DNA of 64,000 nt from positions 124,001 to 188,000 of the forward strand of contig OZ037879.1 in the NCBI GenBank assembly GCA_964035575.1. The letters run 5' to 3'. The position numbers and the translations under genes are program-made. Numbering within the stretch: the first letter of the stretch is position 1; each line of letters begins with the position of its first letter. The notes under the pieces are model-generated. The model was not told where the DNA came from and did no database searches. It saw only the letters and a program-made list of their open reading frames with translations. Source of the stretch: Rhynchopus sp. YZ270_cl-10 (Eukaryota > Euglenozoa > Diplonemea > Diplonemida > Diplonemidae). Shown here in pieces: positions 22,391 to 32,520 of this stretch.

Positions 22391-23206
22391 TTGCTATAAA
22401 AAAGACTGAATAAAAACTTAAAGGGTGCAAAATAGGTCACAAGGTGGAGGACACAGCGCAAAGTGAAGTTGTGATGCAGGGGTTGCATCCACCTATCCAC
22501 GTACGAGCAGCCCCAAATAAAAGACACAAGTACGATCGGATGTACGTGACGACACAAAAATCCAGAACAACACCACAGCGATAGGGGGAAAAGAGGGAAA
22601 AGCTGGAAAGATGAAAGACAAATGTTTGCAAAGACAGAGCAACCAACCAGCTGCCACACCCTGGGCAAAGGTGTGCTGTCTGTACCCCCAAGCGGCTTCT
22701 CACGGAGGGGGTTCCACCCAATGGAAACCGCTCGCAAAGCACCAATGCCAACTGATACCCTGGGACTGAGTAAAAGAAAACAGCACTCGGGACGAAAGAC
22801 CCGGCTGCCCAAACAGCCAGGACCAGCCACAATAGTTTTAAAAAAGGGGCAAAAAAGAGAGAAAACTGAAAGGATGAAATATGAACGATACTCTCAAAAC
22901 CTGAAGTGTGACAAAAACGTGCCCGCACCTCGGGGTGGCAAACACGCGAGGGTATAATAGAGAAAACGACAAAAGAAATAGTTGTGATGACGCACTTTTT
23001 GCGCACGTTTTGCCCATTCAGCCACACCAAGTTGAGTAACAAATGGACGGGTCTTCCCTCGAAACACAAAAACCACATTAGGACGAGCTATCAACACTGC
23101 GTCCAACAGGCACTACACTCAACAACAGAAAACGCCTCAGCCCCTGAGAAAGCATCACAAGAGCTATTGTACCCTTCAGCATCAGCCTGTAGGGGTGTAT
23201 TACTTC
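22391..23206. other. Region downstream of the transporter gene
   Basis: Would be the 3' flank of the minus-strand transporter. Open frames exist on both strands, but composition and lack of motifs argue against a gene. CCACACC...GGTGTGC followed by a CTGT/CCAAG stretch near 22655 is repeated near 43530. Confidence 0.35.
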
Positions 23207-25612
23207 TCACAAAAACCCGGTTCCAGGTTGGGAGCTGTTGTGTCCACTGAGGCGCGGCGTTTTTGACGGTGTCGGGGCTCCTCCTAAGAAGGCTGCTGTG
23301 CTGCTGCTGGCATCGTTGGAGAGGAGCAGCGACTGCGTGAGCGGGTCGAGCCACGACACTTGCGAGAACGTACGAGACACACCACCACCACCACTGCTGT
23401 CACCTCCACCTCCTCCACCCCCACCCGCCAGATACGCAAAGCCCACCTCAGACGCACCCCCCCTCTGCACCGGCAAGGCCTCTCTCTCAACCCCCTCTGA
23501 GGAGTCGCTGTCTGCAACGTACTCCAGCTCAAACCCGCCCTCAGGGGAGGCTGCGAAGAACTCCGAGGCAGCAAGGTTAACGTTGAGGTTTGCCTTGCTG
23601 CGTGTTGCACCCGAAAAGTCGTTGCGTACGTGCAGCAAATGCGCCTCATGTGTAAGGTGCCAAGACAGCTGCTGCTTCATCAGGTCCTTCAGGTTGGTCG
23701 GCATGTACACAGGCTCTTCGTCCGACCCGTTGTTGATGTGAACGTCGTAGCAGAAGCATAGCAGGACAGTTTCAATGCAAATTTGCATCCCCGCGCTGAA
23801 CACAGAAATCACAATCCAAGAAAAAAACCCGATGACGAAGAGGGGTACAACCAGCGCTGTCGAGTCCGTCTTGCCTTCGGGTGATTTGTACGTCGCCAGC
23901 CCAGCGTATTTGAGGAGAAGCCACCCCACGAAGACCACAATCCCTGTCAACGAAATCTTCCCAAAAAAGATGGTGCAGGACGACACAAAACGGATGCTTC
24001 CGACGTGAAATATGTTGCTTTTTATCAAAAAAAACGCTCGGTAGGCGCCACCCCAGTAGCCATCACCACACATGCTCACCATTATATATGACGCACTACT
24101 CACCAACTCTGTCACATGCGCAGCAATCGAGAGAGCTGAGTGCGTGCAGTCAAGCGGATTTAGACAACGCTTCTTTTGCAACTTCAGCAAGACCTCCACC
24201 GGACGGACCAGGAGACCTAAGAAGAAGAACACCAGCGTGAGTGCAGACCCCAGCGCAGCAGTACCTAAGTGGTAGCGCAGTGTCCTCCCCAAACAGCGGA
24301 ACATCACACCATAGGGGACTACCTTGACCTTCCCCGACGGGGCCGACCAATACCACGAAGAACACCCCATGGATATCACTGTGTACGCGAGGTGCCGCAG
24401 GAACGCTGCTGTCCACAGAAACAGCGCAATGTTAAATATATGGGCAGGAAACTTCCACTTCGGCGGCTCGAACACATTGTGCCCTTCGACCTCGGGGGCC
24501 TCTGTCGGTTCCTCCGCATCCGACGGCATTCCCGAAGAATTCCATAATGCTGGAATCTCGGTGTCCGGCGATGATGTGGCTTCTTCGAAAGCGAGCCCGC
24601 TGGTTTGAATGTACGTTGCCATAATGAAGGCAAACACGACAAAGGGGAGCATAAGGAGCAGAGAGACAGGGGTGATGAGGGAAAGAGACGGCATCGCCAC
24701 CTGGGTGCAGCTGGCGACCTGCACAACGCTGACTGCGCTGGAGAATTTTTTGTAGAGGTAGAGCGCTGTTGTGACGAAGGCAACGAAAAGAAGCATAAAG
24801 CCGACACTACAGAGTTTGTACGCAACCTTGAAGGTGCGTTCCTGCACAGAGTCCGCGTAGATCCACATCAGTACCGCAGCGACAATGAGAAGGATTTGAA
24901 GCACCACAACAGAGACCACAGCAAATGGCTTCACTATGGAACGGTTTTTCAACAAAACCAGCCACAAAAGCGTCAAAACAAAGGCCAAAATCAGGCACAC
25001 CACTACCACCCATTTAAACGACTCCAACGACGCCACCCCACGAAAGAAAAAGGTTCCCGCATCGAACACCATGTTAAAATCGTTGGTCGCGTTGCTGAGG
25101 CAGTGGTTGTACTCACAGACGTCGTACAGATCGAATATTGGAATGCACCGCCCCATTACCAAGACATGGTCGAACATGGATTGGTGTTTCACCTTTCCGT
25201 TATATCCTAGCACCATATCCCCTGCCTGCGGGCATGATTCCACGCAGACACCTATCACCAAGGCATCCCCCATCGACACCTCTGTGACTTTGCCTTCAAC
25301 GATTTCTACCTTCGCTGGAAGGAATAATTCTTGCAGAGTGTTCCACGGTTTGTACGGAGCTATCGGGGCACGTTCCTGACCGGATTTGCCGCATACGTTG
25401 CCTAAGTAGTCAGTACCACTCCATACCCGGTCTGGGTCTCCTGAGGAAAGTGCGGAGATCAACATACTCGCCATAAGACACCACATCAGAAGGAATAGTG
25501 CTAGAAAGGCTTTGTCTGTGCAGCGGCGCGCTGGGTGGCGCAGGCCAAGTTCTGAAGGGGGGGCAAAATCAAATTCAGAGCCGCGTGTGGCAGGGTCGTT
25601 AATGTGAGGCAT
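23207..25612 (-). CDS. Choline-transporter-like protein (SLC44/CTL family)
   Basis: An 801-residue polytopic membrane protein. After a cytosolic N terminus of about 35 residues comes the first membrane segment (about 36-55), then the family signature DYLGNVCG (about 68-75, equivalent to DxxGNxCG of CTL proteins). A large Cys-containing extracellular loop follows, then about nine more hydrophobic segments. Late blocks fit the family: SASYIMVSMCG, NIFHVGSIRF, IFFGKI and FCYDVHINNGSDEEPVYMP. Members carry choline or related solutes across the plasma membrane or organelle membranes; substrate here is inferred. It is slightly longer than usual because of a C-terminal tail with a Gly run. It has no intron, ends in TGA and starts at the first ATG. 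A GGT array lies 100 bases upstream of the start. Confidence 0.93.
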   Translation of the reverse strand: MPHINDPATRGSEFDFAPPSELGLRHPARRCTDKAFLALFLLMWCLMASMLISALSSGDPDRVWSGTDYLGNVCGKSGQERAPIAPYKPWNTLQELFLPAKVEIVEGKVTEVSMGDALVIGVCVESCPQAGDMVLGYNGKVKHQSMFDHVLVMGRCIPIFDLYDVCEYNHCLSNATNDFNMVFDAGTFFFRGVASLESFKWVVVVCLILAFVLTLLWLVLLKNRSIVKPFAVVSVVVLQILLIVAAVLMWIYADSVQERTFKVAYKLCSVGFMLLFVAFVTTALYLYKKFSSAVSVVQVASCTQVAMPSLSLITPVSLLLMLPFVVFAFIMATYIQTSGLAFEEATSSPDTEIPALWNSSGMPSDAEEPTEAPEVEGHNVFEPPKWKFPAHIFNIALFLWTAAFLRHLAYTVISMGCSSWYWSAPSGKVKVVPYGVMFRCLGRTLRYHLGTAALGSALTLVFFFLGLLVRPVEVLLKLQKKRCLNPLDCTHSALSIAAHVTELVSSASYIMVSMCGDGYWGGAYRAFFLIKSNIFHVGSIRFVSSCTIFFGKISLTGIVVFVGWLLLKYAGLATYKSPEGKTDSTALVVPLFVIGFFSWIVISVFSAGMQICIETVLLCFCYDVHINNGSDEEPVYMPTNLKDLMKQQLSWHLTHEAHLLHVRNDFSGATRSKANLNVNLAASEFFAASPEGGFELEYVADSDSSEGVEREALPVQRGGASEVGFAYLAGGGGGGGGDSSGGGGVSRTFSQVSWLDPLTQSLLLSNDASSSTAAFLGGAPTPSKTPRLSGHNSSQPGTGFL

Positions 25613-25710
25613 TTAGATGAGAAGAGGGGGTACACCCGCCTTTATGCTAACTCGAGAGGGTCATGAGATAGGAAAGAGAGGGGTAGAGGGGGCGTGTGGT
25701 TCTGTTAGAG

Positions 25711-26015
25711 GGTGGTGGTGGTGGTGGTGGTGGTGGTGGTGGTGGTGGTGGTGGTGGTGGTGGTGGTGGTGGTGGTGGTGGTGGTGGTGGTGGTGGTGGT
25801 GGTGGTGGTGGTGGTGGTGGTGGTGGTGGTGGTGGTGGTGGTGGTGGTGGTGGTGGTGGTGGTGGTGGTGGTGGTGGTGGTGGTGGTGGTGGTGGTGGTG
25901 GTGGTGGTGGTGGTGGTGGTGGTGGTGGTGGTGGTGGTGGTGGTGGTGGTGGTGGTGGTGGTGGTGGTGGTGGTGGTGGTGGTGGTGGTGGTGGTGGTGG
26001 TGGTGGTGGTGGTGG
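25711..26015. repeat. GGT trinucleotide array (about 102 units)
   Basis: 305 bases of perfect GGT ending 100 bases upstream of the transporter start. On the gene strand it reads as ACC repeats and could lie in a 5' leader or intergenic RNA. Open frames through it are artefacts of the repeat. Confidence 0.99.
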
Positions 26016-26097
26016 AATAGGGGGTTGATTTTGCTCGACAAATAAAAACCCCGTCTTTTGTTTAGTTGGTATTTTACCCACGTCATACGCACAATAG

Positions 26098-26128
26098 AAG
26101 GGGAGGGGAGGGGAGGGGAGGGGAGGGG
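26098..26128. repeat. GGGGA short array
   Basis: About six units of GGGGA. Confidence 0.9.
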
Positions 26129-26129
26129 G

Positions 26130-26943
26130 GAATAAACAAAAAAGTCTCAGACGTTTGAATCATTTCAAATAGAAAAAAATGTGTAATGTTCTTTATCACG
26201 GTACCAGAAAGTTCTTAAAGAAGATTTTTTTTTTTTCACGGACTCAAATCTTCTTCTTCCTGATCAAGATCCTGACAATCAGGCCTAAAGCTAAATAGGG
26301 GGGTCCGGGAGGCCAAATGTCCAAAAAGGGAGCAAATAAAGGGGGGGAATTGGGGGTACGTTTTTGGGCTCCAAAAGCCTCCATATTTGCATTTTTGAGC
26401 TCAACCCAGTCTGCGGTGGGGTCAATATGAAAAAATGGACAAAATTTTAGTGACTTAAATTTTCGCAAAATATGAACCCATACTCGTAAACAAGGGTCAT
26501 TTTCAGAAAAATTCGGAAAATTCCGACATTGGAAGCAATTTTTCTCCTGAAAATCAGTGGGTTTTCAGCCCCAAAACATACCGCGATTGGAATTTCCGAA
26601 TCCGTCCGCGCTGTGGTGGGGTCACTTTGCCGAAATGGCCAATTTTTTGGTTTTGGTCAAAATCCATGTGGGTAAAGAGGGCCAATGTAAATCCCACAAC
26701 CAGATTTTCTCTCCCTGATCCTGACGTCTTGCATGAAAATGCGCGAAAACACCGGCATTTGCATTTCCGGAATTCGTCCGTTCTGTGGTGGGGTCAATTT
26801 GCCGAAATGGACAAGTTCTTGGTTTTGGTCAAAACCCGTCAGTGTAAGGTAAAGGGGGCAAGTGTTTGCCTGTAGAAACTGGAAGGGAACAGGCAGCGCC
26901 GCAGGCGCACGGTAACCAACTTTTTTTTTTTTTCCCCCTTTTC
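26130..26943. repeat. Dispersed repeats with GTGGTGGGGTCA cores
   Basis: Three modules of the type TTTGCATTT...CCG...GTGGTGGGGTCA...GAAATGGnCAA (near 26390, 26610 and 26780), as at 21265-21480, 28210 and 42960-43260. No gene. Confidence 0.65.
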
Positions 26944-27706
26944 CAGGGCGTTCGCTATCGCCATCGTTTTTTCCTGATCGTGGCGAAATGCCAAAAAATC
27001 CGAAATTTTTGCTTTTTTACTAGTGCTTAAAATAGGTCAAAAAAAAATTTTCCCGCCGGAGAGAAGCTAGTTCGTGGGGGGTGAATCCCTGGTACTGAGT
27101 GGTCAAAAAAAATTGCGATTTGCGCGTGATCCCTTCCCCAGCACAAGTGCTATTACAGCTGAACTTTCCTGATACTAAAACCAGCAAAACGATGGAGAAT
27201 TTCATCAATCCCCCCCTCACTGAGGGTCTCTTTGTGCTGTTTAATCAAACAGATGCACAAGAGAGAGGCATCTGTCATATGAGACTTCATCCTTAGTTTG
27301 ATTATTTTCAATAAACTAAAACGTCTCTCTGCCGTTGAAGATAGAGTTGACACGAGCAGTGACACCTTCTATAACAGGGGGTACGGGGCACCTTCAGCAG
27401 ACTGCAGGATTGAGGAGCGGGAGTGCTGGGGAAACTTCCTCTCACGGCAGGCGGGTTTGCGGATGATTTTGAGTACAGTGGACACCCCTCTGCGACCCCC
27501 CCTCCGGGGGGGTCTACAGGGTGGTGGGGAGAAATCTCTCTCTCTTTTTTTTTTTTTTTTTTCCCCTTTTTTTTTTTTTATTTATTTATTTATACAGGGT
27601 TTCGCCCCGGTGGGGCGAAGCCCTGGGGCGAAATAAAATGTCATTTTTTCAGGAAAAGATTTTTTTAACGAAAAAAAATATTTTTCGCCCCGGGGCGAAC
27701 GCCCTG
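26944..27706 (-). mobile_element. hAT-like non-autonomous element with 8-bp TSD
   Basis: Inverted ends CAGGGCGTTCGC (12/12) flanked by the direct repeat CCCTTTTC at 26936-26943 and 27707-27714. The CAGGG terminus and 8-bp duplication fit the hAT superfamily. At 763 bp it has no transposase. It carries a T-rich tract and a CAGGGTTTCGCCCC hairpin. A truncated relative is at 11411-11811. Confidence 0.88.
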
Positions 27707-27714
27707 CCCTTTTC

Positions 27715-28292
27715 TTTTTTCTCCTCTTTCTTTTGACTTTCCGAGCCAATTGCGTTCCACGGCGGGGTCACATGTACATGCAAGTCCACTATGTGGTGGT
27801 CTTACTCAACAATATTAGAACTTCTGGTTTCTTAATGAAATCCCCGTACTGCAAAAAAAAAACGTTCCTACCAAAACCCCCAAAAATCCCGGGATGAGGG
27901 ATGGACTTTAGCGCGAGCCCTGGTGCCGCCGCAGGCGGCTTTTTTTTTTTCCAAACCATCCCAAAAAGGCTGTTTTTCGACGATTTGACACTCGATCTTT
28001 TCATATATTTTTTTTACGGTCACTTTAGTCACCAAACTTACCCCCTAAGTAGCCTGCGGCCTTCGTGCAAATAAAGGGGGGGAACTCATTTTCAAAAATG
28101 TCGGGAGAAAGGAGGCGATTTAGCTTTTGGCCTGCTGACAATTTGTGTTTTTTTTTTTTTTTTGTGTTTTTTTTCTCTCCTGCTTAGAACTTGCTTAGAA
28201 ACGCCGGCATTTGCATTTCCGGAATCCGTCCGGCCAGTGGTGGGGTCAATTTGCCGAAATGGACAAGTTCTCGTTTTTTGGTCAATTTCCGC
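27715..28292. other. Spacer, no gene seen
   Basis: T runs and one GTGGTGGGGTCA module (28200-28290) that runs straight into the ACAGT array. Confidence 0.45.
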
Positions 28293-29016
28293 ACAGTACA
28301 GTACAGTACAGTACAGTACAGTACAGTACAGTACAGTACAGTACAGTACAGTACAGTACAGTACAGTACAGTACAGTACAGTACAGTACAGTACAGTACA
28401 GTACAGTACAGTACAGTACAGTACAGTACAGTACAGTACAGTACAGTACAGTACAGTACAGTACAGTACAGTACAGTACAGTACAGTACAGTACAGTACA
28501 GTACAGTACAGTACAGTACAGTACAGTACAGTACAGTACAGTACAGTACAGTACAGTACAGTACAGTACAGTACAGTACAGTACAGTACAGTACAGTACA
28601 GTACAGTACAGTACAGTACAGTACAGTACAGTACAGTACAGTACAGTACAGTACAGTACAGTACAGTACAGTACAGTACAGTACAGTACAGTACAGTACA
28701 GTACAGTACAGTACAGTACAGTACAGTACAGTACAGTACAGTACAGTACAGTACAGTACAGTACAGTACAGTACAGTACAGTACAGTACAGTACAGTACA
28801 GTACAGTACAGTACAGTACAGTACAGTACAGTACAGTACAGTACAGTACAGTACAGTACAGTACAGTACAGTACAGTACAGTACAGTACAGTACAGTACA
28901 GTACAGTACAGTACAGTACAGTACAGTACAGTACAGTACAGTACAGTACAGTACAGTACAGTACAGTACAGTACAGTACAGTACAGTACAGTACAGTACA
29001 GTACAGTACAGTACAG
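28293..29016. repeat. ACAGT tandem array (5-bp unit, about 145 units)
   Basis: 724 bases, perfect. Same unit as the 18.1-18.7 kb array. On the left it abuts the reverse complement of TGCGGAAATTGACCA. Confidence 0.99.
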
Positions 29017-29769
29017 CAGGCCAAAAAAAAGGTCGAAAACCACTTTTTTTGTCAGTTTCGTGACATCCCAGCCAGTTGCGGCCCCGGTCTGTAAAATCTG
29101 TACCTCTGTATGCCTACAACATAGAGAAGCCCCCTGGTAAAAAAAAAAACACACAAATTGTCAGGATCTTGAAAAATCCTGAAGAAAAAAAACACAAAGT
29201 GTCAGGATTTCCAGGAATCCTGAAAAAACACAAAAATCTTCCTTAAGATCTTTATGGTACCGTGCTTTATGGCTTTGCTTTGTTTTCTTTTTTTGGTGGG
29301 GGGTGGGTATGTGTGTTTTGAGAGGATGAGAGCGACGTTCGTGTAAACGACGTTACCTCAAACCTGAAAAGCTTGTAAACGTAAAGATATGAGATGAGCC
29401 TCTTTTTGCTGATGTCACCTTTGCAGATAAAAATGCAACCTCACAAAAAAAAATTACTTGAAATACTGGTCATCACGACCCACCAGCACCAACGAGGCGG
29501 ACCACCCGCCCGCGGCCAACAACTCCCCTCATCTGGTAGCGCGGCTCACTTGTCAAGAGCCAGGCCGTCTCCGCTATCTACAGAGCATCTGAGGGTGGAA
29601 GGGGCCGGGGTGGATTGCACCCCTCAGTGCGAAAAGGCTGTAGTTGGAAATGGTTAGGTGTCTCCGTAAGGCAAGCCACTCCCAGCCCAAAACAAAGAAG
29701 GAGAAACCGCACCACAGATATCACGAATAAATCAGGCTTTCCTCGTGGAGCTACCAGCACTAAGAAGCG
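29017..29769. other. Spacer with hairpin-motif copy H
   Basis: 29381-29420 reads AGATATGAGATGAGCC ... GATGTCACCTTTGCAG, a member of the hairpin-motif family. 29460-29700 is GC-rich but no product is recognisable. Confidence 0.4.
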
Positions 29770-30760
29770 AGGAAAGCAGGCCTTTTGCTAACTTTGGGAT
29801 TTTCCCCCTGAATGGCATGATGGTCAAAAAAAAATAATTTCTTGGAAAAAAAGTACATTCCGAGCTTTCCCACCTGGTAAAAGCGGTCGTCGCGCGCTTC
29901 GCGCGCGCCTCCCTGCCAGCCACAGGGTGGAGAGGCGAAGGGTCAGCTTTGCAAGATAACAAAAACGGAATCTAATCCTTTTTTACCGGTGCTTGGTCTT
30001 GCGCCTTACGTACACTAACCGTACAAAATCAATACGTCTTCCAGAAGCAGGGGCTGTTGCAACGGTTGGGTCACTTTGAAATAACAATGGTCAAATTTTT
30101 GCAGCTTGGGTCAAGTGTCATTTCTGGCTGCAAAATGCAAGATCATGCCATCATGCCATCATGCCATCATGTCATCATGCCATCATGCCATCATGCCATC
30201 ATGCCATCATGCCATCATGCCATCATGCCATCATGCCATCATGCCATCATGCCATCATGCCATCATGCCATCATGCCATCATGCCATCATGCCATCATGC
30301 CATCATGCCATCTGGGGGGGAAATCCCCAGGTGATGCAGAGCGAAAGCCCTGCCCCACCACCCCCCGTGGCATGATGGTGGCATGCAGGCCTTTTGCTAA
30401 CTTTGGGATTTTCCCCCTGAATGGCATGATGGTCAAAAAAAAATAATTTCCTGGAAAAAAAGTACATTCCGAGCTTTCCCACCTGGTGAAAGCGGTCGTC
30501 GCGCGCTTCGCGCGCGCCTCCCTGCCAGCCACAGGGTGGAGAGGCGAAGGGTCAGCTTTGCGAGATAACAAAAAAAACGGAATCTAATCCTTTATTAACG
30601 GTGCTTGGTCTTGCGCCTTACGTACACTAACCGTACAAAATCAATACGTCTTCCAGAAGCAGGGGTTGTTGCAACGGTTGGGTCACTTTGAAGTAAAAAT
30701 AGTCAAACTTTTGCAGCTTGGGTCAAGTTTCAGTTTTGGCTGTAAAATGCAAGGGAATCC
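29770..30760. repeat. Tandem segmental duplication of about 375 bp around a CATCATGC array
   Basis: 29775-30120 and 30385-30735 are near-identical (GCAGGCCTTTTGCTAACTTT, then GCGCGCTTCGCGCGCGCC, then ACGTACACTAACCGTAC), separated by an array. A related GC block recurs at 47160-47230. Confidence 0.85.
30142..30312. repeat. CATCATGC tandem array (8-bp unit)
   Basis: About 21 units with one variant. A second array lies at 30882-30976. Confidence 0.97.
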
Positions 30761-30881
30761 CCTTAGACATTGTAAAAGGGCACCGTAGGCAGGAAAAAAA
30801 TGGCGTACAGCGCGAGCGAAGCGAGCGGAAATTTTTTTGAGGTATACCTCCGCGAGCGCAGCGAGCAGAAAAATTTTAAGG

Positions 30882-30976
30882 TGCCATCATGCCATCATGC
30901 CATCATGCCATCATGCCATCATGCCATCATGCCATCATGCCATCATGCCATCATGCCATCATGCCATCATGCCATC
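30882..30976. repeat. CATCATGC tandem array, second copy
   Basis: About 12 units, followed by the same TCTGGGGGGAAATCCCCAGG sequence as the first array. This implies duplication of array plus flank. Confidence 0.97.
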
Positions 30977-31151
30977 TGGGGGGAAATCCCCAGGTGATGG
31001 AGAGCGAAAGCCTTGCCCCACCACCCCCCGTGGCATGATGGTGGCATGATGGAAAAAAAAATAAAAAACGCCCAAAAACGTGGCATGATGGCATGATGGT
31101 TAGCAAAAGGCCTGCGAGGAAAGTCCCGTAAAAATAAAATAAAATAAAGTG

Positions 31152-31185
31152 TTGAAATACAAAGCCCTCTCGTGACAGTGTACCT
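31152..31185 (+). repeat. CTCGTGACAGTGTACCT variant of hairpin motif, copy J
   Basis: GAAATACAAAGCCCTCTCG then TGACAGTGTACCT, nearly the same as 22033-22066. Confidence 0.6.
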
Positions 31186-31331
31186 CAAAACATGGTTGAG
31201 TTACAGAAAGGAGCTGAAAGTCCACCAGTACCTTCTGGTCTCGAAACACACTTTGGGTGGGTAGTATTTAGTAACTACACAACTCAAAAAGAAAACGTGG
31301 AAACCATGGCTCTCGCCGGGGGGTGATCGGG

Positions 31332-31756
31332 TTTTACTGGGGGGGGGGGGGGGCCCGGGGGGGGGGGGCTAATACAAGAGGTACCTCTTCTATTAGGCGT
31401 AAGAATTTACGCCTAAAAAATTTTTTTTAGGTGGAAGTCTAATACAAGAGGTACCTCTTGTATTAGCTTTTTTTTTCTGGATTTTTGCTAATTTTTTTTC
31501 TGGATTTTTACTCTCGCCAACCAGTAACACGGGAAAATTTTCAACTTTTTGATCGTACCTGGCCGCAATTGAAAGATTTTGAGCAAACCTTTCATTTGAC
31601 ACCATCGATTTATTTTTTTGAAAAAAAGTGATCAAGTCAAATAAAGGAAAGAATAAAGTACCTCTTGTATTAGCCGGTAAAAAATCGTGAAAATCCCGAT
31701 TTCAAAGTACCTCTTGTATTAGACATACCTCTTGTATTAGCCCCCCCCCCAGTAAA
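31332..31756. mobile_element. Small TIR element with nested CTAATACAAGAGGTAC palindromes
   Basis: TTTTACTGGGGGG and CTAATACAAGAGGTA at the left are mirrored by TACCTCTTGTATTAG and CCCCCCAGTAAA at the right. Inside are further copies, including a 28-bp perfect palindrome at about 31439-31466. MITE-like, no coding content. Confidence 0.65.
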
Positions 31757-31923
31757 TCCAGACTTTTATATAGGGGGTCAGAACTGAGGGCAATCCTCAG
31801 TTATTGAAAAAAAAAAAAAAATTCCCCTTTTCGGACCTAAAAAAAAAAATTTTTTTTTTTTGGCGTTTTACTCAGGGCAGGAGCTTGGAATATGGGTTTG
31901 GGGCAAAATCGGGTCAAATTCTG

Positions 31924-32492
31924 TTAAATCGGGTCAGGTCCCGAGCTTTTCCGCCTTCGGCGGAAAAGCTCTTGTGAAGACAAACACATGCAGAATGAGA
32001 AGGCGCGTTTCACAAAATGGTACACGTTGATGATACACAAGTGTTGCACCATCCCCACGGAATGCATGTTGCCCTTGACACTGGCGATGATGTCATCAAG
32101 GTAGGGTTGCACAATGGAGGTGTGGAATGTGTGTGTAGGCCCTCGCCAGTTCAGGTACTCTCTCTGGGCAGGTGTCCCCTTCGAGCAAACGTCGGAGGGC
32201 GTTCCGTACCCCCGGCAACACTTGTCACTGTCTGAGCCCCTCTTTTGGTGTGTCACCCAGCGAGTTGATCCAATATCTGGATCGTCAGCTCGCGCCAGTA
32301 ACCAACGGCAAGGTCGAGTTCGGCATCCCTCTTGGGTTCGGGTTTGATCGGGGTGGAGCGTGCGTTTGAGGGCATTCTGGCTTCATTGAGCTTCGTGCTC
32401 GTCGCGGTGGGGTCACATAGTAGTTCCTCATCCTTCTCAGACCCCCTCATGCGACAAGTAGAGTACCCTATTTTTTGGATTTTTTCCCTCAA
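31924..32492 (-). pseudogene. Coding remnant inside hAT-like element, not recognised
   Basis: GC-rich stretch whose minus-strand frames give protein-like text (ELDLAVGYWRELTIQILDQL; EYLNWRGPTHTFHTSIVQP; LDDIIASVKGNMHSVGMV). The frames do not form one continuous protein, so it looks broken. Position inside the element suggests a transposase or passenger remnant, but I cannot match it to the hAT catalytic or dimerisation motifs. Confidence 0.45.
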
Positions 32493-32520
32493 AAATCTAT
32501 AGTTTTTTTTTTTTTTTTTG

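Noticed and set aside
22437-23078. 213-codon minus-strand frame downstream of the transporter
   Set aside because: Composition is like the spacer, part is shared with a non-coding repeat near 43530, and there is no recognisable domain.
25617-26092. Poly-Gly, poly-Trp, poly-Val, poly-His and poly-Pro frames over the GGT array
   Set aside because: Every frame of a GGT array is open. No flanking protein supports any of them.
30142-30976. CRISPR-like arrays (CATCATGC and other regular repeats)
   Set aside because: Units are 5-9 bp and head-to-tail with no spacers; they are simple satellites.
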